Assembly: GCF_019052365.1 (NCBI RefSeq)
Contig: NZ_JAHQUY010000081.1
Location: forward strand, 1 to 11,977
Direction: 5' to 3'
Length of the DNA: 11,977 nt
DNA from: Leyella stercorea
GTDB taxonomy: Bacteria; Bacteroidota; Bacteroidia; Bacteroidales; Bacteroidaceae
In this document: positions 6,715-11,977 of the stretch, piece by piece
Layout of the letters: the number at the start of each line of letters is the position of its first letter
How positions within the stretch are numbered: position 1 is the stretch's first letter
Notes under the pieces: model-generated
What the model was told of the DNA's origin: nothing
Database searches by the model: none
Seen by the model: the letters and a program-made list of their open reading frames with translations, nothing else
Made by a program: the position numbers and the translations under genes

Positions 6715-7008
6715 ATGTTTATAGTAATATTGTTTATTTTTCTCGGTATAGCCTTGGGTTATACTCTGCGCACCCGTCTGGCTTCAAAGGTCGGTGCGAT
6801 AAGTGCGTTGAACGGACGCTTCACGACGTGGCTGATATGGCTGCTGCTCTTCATGCTCGGTCTTGAGGTGGGCAGCAACAGAGAGCTTATCGCCGCACTG
6901 CCCACGTTGGGCGTAGAGGCGATGGTGTTGTCGGTGAGCGCAACGCTTGGCAGCTGCGTGCTGGCGTGGGCGTTGTGGAAAAGCATGAAAGGAGGAGAGA
7001 AGCGATGA
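6715..7008 (+). CDS. LysO lysine exporter, N-terminal part (separate gene)
   Basis: A 97-residue membrane protein with three hydrophobic segments (about 2-17, 33-52 and 64-90). The WLLLFMLGLEVGSN segment corresponds to the N-terminal part of the LysO (YbjE, DUF340) family. E. coli LysO is one chain of about 300 residues and exports L-lysine. Here the same extent (97 + 209) is split over two genes. The frame closes with TGA inside an ATGA overlap with the next gene, so the halves are translationally coupled and must act together. I recall that split LysO genes are usual in Bacteroidales. Hence I read this as a natural two-subunit form, not a frameshift. Confidence 0.8.
   Translation: MFIVILFIFLGIALGYTLRTRLASKVGAISALNGRFTTWLIWLLLFMLGLEVGSNRELIAALPTLGVEAMVLSVSATLGSCVLAWALWKSMKGGEKR
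6988..6997 (+). promoter_or_regulatory. Strong Shine-Dalgarno for the second lysO gene
   Basis: aaaggaggag lies inside the end of the first lysO gene, 7-9 nt before ATG 7005. It decides this ATG over the in-frame GTG at 6966, and shows that the second half is meant to be initiated separately. Confidence 0.8.
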
Positions 7009-7634
7009 AAGGTAGTCTGATAGTAGTGGCGTTCTTCGTGCTCGGCGTGCTGGCAGGACGCAGCGGCAGTATTCCCGAGTGGATGCTGAGCAGCGGCACA
7101 AGCTTCGTGGCGCTCTGCGCATTGCTGCTCTGCGTAGGCATAAGCATAGGTCTCAATCCTGACATGAAGAGCGAGATAAAGAGTCTGAATCCGCGCTTGG
7201 CTTTGCTGCCCGTAGCCACAATACTCGGTTCGTGGATGGGTGCTGCGGCAGCCTATCTGCTCTTGAACAATGATGTGTGCTCCTTGCTCCATCACCGTCA
7301 GCTCACCGACTGTCTGGCTGTAGACAGCGGCTTCGCCTACTACTCGCTTTCGAGCATCTTCATCACCGAGTATCGCGGCGCCGAACTCGGCACCATCGCT
7401 CTGCTGGCTAACATCATACGCGAGATGATTACGCTTTTGCTCACTCCGCTGCTCGCCAAGTGGTTCGGTCCGCTGGCTCCGATCTCGTCTGGCGGCGCAA
7501 CGACAATGGACACCACGCTGCCCATCATCACGCAGACCGTTGGTCAGCGCTACGTTTCACTCAGCATCTACCACGGCTTCGTCACCGACTTCACCGTGCC
7601 GTTCTTCGTCACCATGTGGTGTACGCTGGTTTGA
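7005..7634 (+). CDS. lysO: LysO lysine exporter, C-terminal part
   Basis: A 209-residue inner-membrane protein carrying the conserved core of the LysO/DUF340 family. Hydrophobic segments are interleaved with the conserved run SGFAYYSLSSIFITEY (residues about 107-122), then ANIIRE (about 133-138) and the signature SSGGATTMDTTLPIIT in the last third. The family exports L-lysine and toxic analogues. Substrate identity is by family only. The start is ATG 7005, with a strong Shine-Dalgarno and a 4-nt overlap with the first gene. The conserved segment before SGF reads AVDSGF, where I would expect a small residue in place of Asp; this could be natural variation. It ends 16 nt from the convergent PAS gene with no clear terminator. 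Confidence 0.85.
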   Translation: MKGSLIVVAFFVLGVLAGRSGSIPEWMLSSGTSFVALCALLLCVGISIGLNPDMKSEIKSLNPRLALLPVATILGSWMGAAAAYLLLNNDVCSLLHHRQLTDCLAVDSGFAYYSLSSIFITEYRGAELGTIALLANIIREMITLLLTPLLAKWFGPLAPISSGGATTMDTTLPIITQTVGQRYVSLSIYHGFVTDFTVPFFVTMWCTLV

Positions 7635-7650
7635 TAGTGTGACAGGGGGC

Positions 7651-7986
7651 TTAGCCTCTTACGTAGTGCGGCATGTCGGCAGGCGTAATCATCGATATCT
7701 CCACGATGCCTGCTACCTTGCCGTCCTTCTTCCATGCCGTCTGGTATATCACTTTGTGCACGCCCTGCTTCTCGATGGTGTAGGCGTTGCTGCCGCCGGT
7801 GGTAAGCAGTCGGCGTATTATCTCTTTCGACCTCTCGGAGTGGCACTCGTAAAGGTTCTTTCCGATGAGGTCGCCCTCCTTCTTGTAGGTTTCGCGCGAC
7901 TTGTCGTTCATGTAGATGATGATGCCTTCCGCATCACACACCGTTACGGCACAATTCATTTCTTTTGCCCATTCGTAGTTTTCCAT
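7651..7986 (-). CDS. Stand-alone PAS domain protein
   Basis: A 111-residue soluble protein that is a single PAS fold. It has an N-terminal strand pair CAVTVCDAEGIIIYMND (12-28), the helical middle GDLIGKNLYECH (38-49), and the closing strands KVIYQTAWKKDGKVAGIVEIS (78-98). No kinase, GGDEF or DNA-binding domain is attached, so it must act on a partner or be a free sensor. The CH pair (48-49) recalls the CHPPKS motif of DUF438-type PAS domains; a heme or redox ligand is possible but speculative. The start is ATG 7986, with no Shine-Dalgarno. Two identical promoter boxes lie upstream. It is convergent with lysO and follows the TonB-type gene without a clear terminator between them, so some read-through is possible. 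Confidence 0.8.
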   Translation of the reverse strand: MENYEWAKEMNCAVTVCDAEGIIIYMNDKSRETYKKEGDLIGKNLYECHSERSKEIIRRLLTTGGSNAYTIEKQGVHKVIYQTAWKKDGKVAGIVEISMITPADMPHYVRG

Positions 7987-8012
7987 TGTCTTAATAGTTT
8001 TAATTGATTATG

Positions 8013-8020
8013 CAAAGATA
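8013..8020 (-). promoter_or_regulatory. Proximal -7 box of the PAS gene
   Basis: TATCTTTG on the minus strand is a perfect -7 match followed by CA, 27 nt before the ATG at 7986. The -33 region is poor (ATTG at 8035-8038, spacing 14). Confidence 0.55.
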
Positions 8021-8077
8021 GTGCAAACCGAGAGCAATGAAGCTTGCTTCAATTGCAGAGGTGCAGCCTATCTTATG

Positions 8078-8085
8078 CAAAGATA
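8078..8085 (-). promoter_or_regulatory. Distal -7-like box before the PAS gene
   Basis: A second TATCTTTG on the minus strand is part of a 13-nt exact repeat, ttatgcaaagata, at 8008-8020 and 8073-8085, spaced 65 bp. There is no good -33 element. Between the two boxes lies an imperfect hairpin (about 8035-8055, arms caatgaagc and gcttcaattg). It may be a second start point with a longer leader. Confidence 0.4.
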
Positions 8086-8143
8086 CACATTTTTTCGGAC
8101 TGCGATATTTTATAGCGGGTTTCTTTGAACAGGAAGCCGCTTA

Positions 8144-10681
8144 TCACAATCTGTTCAAGAAATCCTTTGAAGCTGATTTCTTAGTGCTGTCCAGTTTCAA
8201 GGTACCAAAATTGTAGCTCAATTTCACTACCAGGCGTTGAGTGTCACCGTTGGTATCCATTGTTGTCCGTATGTTGTTATATTTCATTGTCCAGTTGTTC
8301 GCCCTGTCGGTATGGAATATGTCATTAGCAGCAACCGTCAAGTTCAGCTTGCCCTTCATTATGCGAAGTATATATACCAGATCCATCGTCCACCAACTCT
8401 TATGGTCGAACAACGTACTTGTGCCGCCACTGTCGAAATAAGCATCGAATACTAAAATTGAATGGTTGTTCAATGGCCACTGCGCATTTGCATTAATATC
8501 CCAAGAAGCTTTGTTCCATGAGTGTTCTTCTCCTAAATAGTTTGCCTTGACAAAGGGCTGGACGAATGAACCTGTCAGATCTACCTGGACCGGACCTATC
8601 GAAAAGTTATATAAAGCGGTAGCCACAATGTTCTCTGACTTGTTAAAGTTCACAGGCATAAACTTGATGTTCTTATTGTCAACCGACGTTTCTGTCCAGA
8701 ACGGCAGATCTACTATTCTGTCTTTACTTCTGTTGTAGGCTACTGATGCCAACAAGTTGCCATAGTTATAGCTGAGCTTTATGTTGGTTGTTACATTTGG
8801 CTTCAGCTGCGGGTTTCCTACCTTATATGAGATGGCATCATAATAGTAGAGTCCGGGATTCAAGTTGGAAAACGAAGGGCGTCCGATGGTCTGTCCTACG
8901 GATAAGCCCACAGAAGATTTGGCTGTCAGTTGCTTCTTTGCTACCAAGTTGGGGAACAGTTTCCATTCTGTAGAGTCGGTGAACGCTCCAGACACGCCGG
9001 TCTCCAACTTTCTATGGTCGGCTTCCATGCGCAATCCACCTTGCAAATAAAAGCTGCTGAATTGTCTCGAAAGTGACAAATATGCACCATACAGACTCTC
9101 GTGAGTATCGTATGTCTCTACATCCGCATTGTAGGCATAATTGCCTTTATTGTTCATAGTCGAGAAGAAAAGCCCCATTGACACGTTAGCCCACTTGCGA
9201 CGACTGTTGTATGATAGGCGTGTACCTCCGATGTGATATTTTCCCTCACTTGCTGTAGTGACAGCAGGAACAGTGGCAGCCAATCCTGTCTCATCGGAGT
9301 GGTTCTGTGCGTAATCGGCTATAATAGAGAGTGTGCGTGTAGAGTCGATTTCGTTTCTATAGTTCACGCTGGCACTATGCAGATAGTCTGCTCCTCGCTT
9401 CTTCTGATTGAACGTCATTTCGGTTCCATTCATCGTCTGCCAAGTAGGTTCTTTTATATGCGTGTTGCCTATGTTTCCCGTATATTGAAAGCCGAACGAC
9501 TGTTGTCGGCTGATTTCCCAGTTCATCGAATAGAACCATTCGAACGTACGAGCGTTTCCTATCGTATGTCTCTCCTTTGCGCTCTCTATATCTTTTTGTG
9601 GCAAGAATACAGTCTCTGTGGTTTTGTCTATCTGTGTTGTACTTAAATACGAAAAACCTGCCGTAAGAATATTGCTCACCTTCTTGTATTTCTCGTTTAT
9701 GGACACATTTGCCATATCCACATAGTTTCTGGCAAAAATAGACGTGTTGCTTAACTCTGTAGACAGTGTATTGCCCAATGCTGTTTTGGTGGTGATGTAC
9801 ACAACGCCCTTATTGCTGGCGCTATATTCTACTGTTGGATTTGAATCAACCACAATCTTGTTTACCTGCGACGCAGATATGGCTTTAAGCTCAGCCATAC
9901 TTACGGGTCTTCCGTTGAGAACAAATGTTGGAGTTCCACCTTCTAACAACTGCAAGTCGGAGGTTAATCCTGGAATCATGCCGAGCACGTCGGTTACTTT
10001 TCCCATATACTGCAAATAGGAATGTGCTACATCCACGGTTATCTTGTTCAATTCTACTTTCACTGTGTTTCTTTTGCTCTTCACCACAACACCTTTAACC
10101 GTCATGGTCTTGGGTTGCAGCCTGATGATGCCCATCTCCGTATTGTTGAATATACGGTTTACGGTCTTATAGCCAATGTATGTGATACGGGCTAACACCT
10201 TTCTGTAGTTGGAAGGAATGACAAAGTAGCCGTTCTCATTGCTCACGCCCTGACCTACGATGGTGGAATCGATGGGCGACAGCAAGGCTATTGTGGCGTA
10301 TTCGGCTGCATTGCCTCGTTCGTCAACAATGCGTCCCTTATATCGAAGCGTTGACTTCTGCGTACATTCTACCATTATGTTGTCCTCTACCTGCGTCATT
10401 CTGATGGGGTAGAAGCCAATGAGTTGCATGATGGCATTTGGAACACTCATGTTGCGTATGCTTTTTGTCACCTTGAAGTCCTCCAACTCGTCGTACACAA
10501 AGTTAATGGTGTATTTATGCTGACGGGCATTCAGGTCCTTCAACGCCTCAGAGAACGACACATTGTTATATTGTCTGGTGATGCGCTGGGCGTGAGACTG
10601 CTGGACGAAAGACAGCAGAAAGAAAAGAAGCAGGCAGATGGTCTTGCTGCTGTCGGGCGTTTGCTTAAATATGTTTTTCAT
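8144..10681 (-). CDS. TonB-dependent-receptor-like outer membrane beta-barrel with STN signalling domain
   Basis: An 845-residue outer-membrane protein. There is a signal peptide to about residue 31 (SHA before Q). Residues 33-107 are an STN domain (secretin/TonB short N-terminus: VSFSEALKDL, FVYDEL, NAIMQLIG). Residues 113-190 are a carboxypeptidase-regulatory-like domain (GRIVDERGNAAEYATIALL, GYFVIP). Residues about 195-300 are a plug-like domain, with VKGVVV as a possible TonB box and LNGRPVSMAELKAI. The rest is a beta-barrel of the OMP_b-brl_3 type, with alternating aromatic strands ending LSYNFGTLKL plus a short Lys/Ser tail. It is the third gene of the sigma/anti-sigma operon, 16 nt after the anti-sigma stop, with a GGAGGA ribosome site. 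STN domains contact the anti-sigma factor, so it probably both binds or imports a ligand and signals. No SusD partner is adjacent, so a polysaccharide-type SusCD system is unlikely. Confidence 0.88.
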   Translation of the reverse strand: MKNIFKQTPDSSKTICLLLFFLLSFVQQSHAQRITRQYNNVSFSEALKDLNARQHKYTINFVYDELEDFKVTKSIRNMSVPNAIMQLIGFYPIRMTQVEDNIMVECTQKSTLRYKGRIVDERGNAAEYATIALLSPIDSTIVGQGVSNENGYFVIPSNYRKVLARITYIGYKTVNRIFNNTEMGIIRLQPKTMTVKGVVVKSKRNTVKVELNKITVDVAHSYLQYMGKVTDVLGMIPGLTSDLQLLEGGTPTFVLNGRPVSMAELKAISASQVNKIVVDSNPTVEYSASNKGVVYITTKTALGNTLSTELSNTSIFARNYVDMANVSINEKYKKVSNILTAGFSYLSTTQIDKTTETVFLPQKDIESAKERHTIGNARTFEWFYSMNWEISRQQSFGFQYTGNIGNTHIKEPTWQTMNGTEMTFNQKKRGADYLHSASVNYRNEIDSTRTLSIIADYAQNHSDETGLAATVPAVTTASEGKYHIGGTRLSYNSRRKWANVSMGLFFSTMNNKGNYAYNADVETYDTHESLYGAYLSLSRQFSSFYLQGGLRMEADHRKLETGVSGAFTDSTEWKLFPNLVAKKQLTAKSSVGLSVGQTIGRPSFSNLNPGLYYYDAISYKVGNPQLKPNVTTNIKLSYNYGNLLASVAYNRSKDRIVDLPFWTETSVDNKNIKFMPVNFNKSENIVATALYNFSIGPVQVDLTGSFVQPFVKANYLGEEHSWNKASWDINANAQWPLNNHSILVFDAYFDSGGTSTLFDHKSWWTMDLVYILRIMKGKLNLTVAANDIFHTDRANNWTMKYNNIRTTMDTNGDTQRLVVKLSYNFGTLKLDSTKKSASKDFLNRL

Positions 10682-10687
10682 AATACG

Positions 10688-10693
10688 TCCTCC
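10688..10693 (-). promoter_or_regulatory. Shine-Dalgarno of the outer-membrane receptor gene
   Basis: GGAGGA on the minus strand, 6 nt before ATG 10681, lies in the short gap after the anti-sigma gene. It supports this start and independent initiation inside the operon. Confidence 0.7.
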
Positions 10694-10697
10694 GTTC

Positions 10698-11399
10698 TTA
10701 TTTTACTACCAGTTCTCCTTCGGCATACTCTATCTGTATGCGGTCGAAAGCATTCAGAATCTCCAGGTTCTGCTCCAATGTCTTCGTCTTGTTCCAGTTG
10801 AAGAAGAGACGCACATGCTGTGTGTCGGCGTTGTCATACCTCACCTTAACGTGATAGAAGTCTGCCATCTGCGTAAGTATCGTTCCCAACTCGGCATTGT
10901 CGAACACAACGGGCTTCATGTCGAGCGAGTCCTTTGGCTCTGCAGTAACTGCTTTAAGGCTGTCGTAGGCTGACAGACCAGACTTGTCTGTCCGTTCTGT
11001 CACGGCTTTATTGTCCGCAACTTTGTCAGAAACCGCGAACTTTAACCAGCCATTATGCACGGCAGCCAAGGCTACGCCCGAGAGGAAGATGATGCCAATG
11101 ATAGAGGCTGCGATCTGCATTCGGTTGCGGTAAGGAGTGTTCGTTCCGTTGCAAATAGACTTAGCCTTATTGTGCTTTTCCGAAAACTCCTTCCAGGCCT
11201 TGTCCACATCCACCTTCTTTGGCGTGGCCTTCTTGCCAGCCATTCTCGCCATAGCCAAGTTGCGTAGAAACTCCTGCGCTTCTTCGTCGGCAAGCAAGCG
11301 TTCCACCTGCTCGTCGGTATATTTCTCGGGATGCTCCTGCATATCGAAGAGCATCAACCGCTTTTCGTCTTTGTTCATCGTACTCATTGTTTTGCTCAT
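10698..11399 (-). CDS. Anti-sigma factor, single-TM, DUF4974-like (FecR-related)
   Basis: A 233-residue inner-membrane protein. Residues 1-90 are cytosolic, charged and helical, with EKYTDEQVERLLADEEAQEF, the pattern of Bacteroidetes anti-sigma N-termini that hold the sigma factor. A single membrane helix lies at about 94-114, before HNGWLK. A polar periplasmic linker (120-160) follows. Residues about 163-232 look like DUF4974, the FecR C-terminal domain (VVFDNAELGTILTQMADFYHV, then LEQNLEILNAFDRIQIEY). The long FecR core barrel usually between TM and DUF4974 is missing, so this is a short form. ATG 11399 overlaps the sigma stop by 4 nt (ATGA), which fixes the start and implies translational coupling. 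Expected role: hold the sigma factor at the membrane until the receptor signals. Confidence 0.85.
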   Translation of the reverse strand: MSKTMSTMNKDEKRLMLFDMQEHPEKYTDEQVERLLADEEAQEFLRNLAMARMAGKKATPKKVDVDKAWKEFSEKHNKAKSICNGTNTPYRNRMQIAASIIGIIFLSGVALAAVHNGWLKFAVSDKVADNKAVTERTDKSGLSAYDSLKAVTAEPKDSLDMKPVVFDNAELGTILTQMADFYHVKVRYDNADTQHVRLFFNWNKTKTLEQNLEILNAFDRIQIEYAEGELVVK

Positions 11400-11875
11400 T
11401 TAATTTGTCTTTTAATCCAGTCCATTGCCTTAGAGAGATGGTTGAACACCGTCACTTTGCTTACTCCCACCTCGTCTGCCACCTCCTGATACGACTTGTC
11501 TTGCAGATAGCGCAGGCGGAAGATTAGCTTACGGATGGGAGGCTCAAGGTCGTCGATGAGAAGCAGCAGTTGTTCGAGACGCTCGTCGGTGTCTTCAGAA
11601 AGAATCACGTCGGCATCATCCAACAGTAGCTTCGCCACTCTTTCCTTCACGCTCTTGTGAGCAATCAGATTGAGACAGCGGTTGCGCACGCTCCGCATCA
11701 GATAACCTTCCTCGCTCTCAGGCAACAGAACCACATCATCAGCAAGAATCTGCGTGAACACTTCGCTCACCACATCCTTGCTCTCGTCGTCATCCGAGAG
11801 AATGTATCTGGCCAGATTGTACATCTTCTCATAATGCCGCCGAAACATCAGTTCTATGTCCTTTTCTTGTGTCAT
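11396..11875 (-). CDS. ECF-type RNA polymerase sigma-70 factor
   Basis: A 159-residue sigma factor with the two ECF regions. Sigma region 2 is at about 5-72 (MFRRHYEKMYNLARYIL, ESKDVVSEVFTQIL, MRSVRNRCLNL). Region 4 is at about 100-157, with the helix-turn-helix YQEVADEVGVSKVTVFNHLSKAMDWIK. I start at ATG 11875. The upstream in-frame TTG at 11899 falls in the likely promoter box. First gene of a three-gene operon with its anti-sigma factor and an STN-carrying receptor. By analogy to FecI-type systems it would direct RNA polymerase to this operon and perhaps other targets once released. The leader is short and has no Shine-Dalgarno. Confidence 0.92.
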   Translation of the reverse strand: MTQEKDIELMFRRHYEKMYNLARYILSDDDESKDVVSEVFTQILADDVVLLPESEEGYLMRSVRNRCLNLIAHKSVKERVAKLLLDDADVILSEDTDERLEQLLLLIDDLEPPIRKLIFRLRYLQDKSYQEVADEVGVSKVTVFNHLSKAMDWIKRQIK

Positions 11876-11896
11876 ATACTTATATATACAGTTGAG

Positions 11897-11904
11897 CAAA
11901 GTGA
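11897..11904 (-). promoter_or_regulatory. Possible -7 box of the sigma operon
   Basis: TCACTTTG on the minus strand is one base from TAnnTTTG and is followed by C. GTTG (11922-11925) lies 17 nt upstream in the -33 position. It is weaker than the other promoters in the window. The operon may use a low-level housekeeping promoter, its own sigma factor, or both. The rest of 11905-11977 is AT-rich with no gene. Confidence 0.4.
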
Positions 11905-11977
11905 AAAACTAAGCAAAACAACAACTTTTTTCAAAATTTACAGAAAAAACATTCAACGACTCCTTGTCTTCCACAAA

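Noticed and set aside
7645..7659. Terminator between lysO and the PAS gene
   Set aside because: Only a 6-bp stem with two wobbles and a 3-nt loop, no T run, and it overlaps the PAS stop codon.
11876..11899. Upstream TTG start for the sigma factor
   Set aside because: The codon falls in the likely -7 box; the eight extra residues do not resemble sigma N-termini; ATG 11875 is better.

Overview
The window looks like chromosomal DNA of a Bacteroidales bacterium, most likely Prevotella or a close relative. Three things point there. Most transcription units start at a Bacteroidetes-type promoter (-7 box TAnnTTTG, usually followed by C). Leading genes lack Shine-Dalgarno sequences. The protein families are typical: a type IX secretion cargo with a Prevotella-style C-terminal sorting domain, an ECF sigma / anti-sigma / STN-barrel signalling trio, and a LysO exporter encoded by two overlapping genes. 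The genus is inferred from protein style, not from a marker gene.

Layout, left to right. 1-194 is AT-rich and contains a strong two-sided terminator. 195-2360 (-) encodes a large secreted beta-rich protein with a choice-of-anchor J-like domain and a T9SS sorting tail. Its promoter lies inside a 22-bp inverted repeat (2406-2454). 2546-3937 (-) is a MATE-family multidrug/Na+ antiporter, preceded by four 20-bp tandem repeats and a GC-rich palindrome (3971-4080). 4091-4954 (-) is an AraC-type regulator, transcribed toward the transporter. 5081-6499 (-) is aspartate ammonia-lyase (aspA). Its terminator abuts and overlaps the araC promoter. Divergent from aspA, across a 215-bp region with a 17-bp direct repeat, is a two-gene LysO lysine exporter (6715-7008 and 7005-7634, +). 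A stand-alone PAS-domain protein (7651-7986, -) converges on it.

The right third (8144-11875, -) is one operon. It encodes an ECF sigma factor, a one-TM anti-sigma factor with a DUF4974-like periplasmic domain, and an outer-membrane barrel protein with STN, carboxypeptidase-regulatory-like and plug domains. The genes are coupled by a 4-nt overlap and a 16-nt gap, as expected for a trans-envelope (cell-surface) signalling system. No SusD-like or enzyme gene accompanies it here, so the ligand cannot be told from this window.

I see no tRNA, rRNA, CRISPR array, transposase or phage gene. Nothing here is clearly a wholly new system. The most interesting material is regulatory and intergenic: the palindromic promoter of the secreted protein, the tandem dyad array before the MATE gene, the fused terminator/promoter between aspA and araC, and the direct repeat between aspA and lysO.
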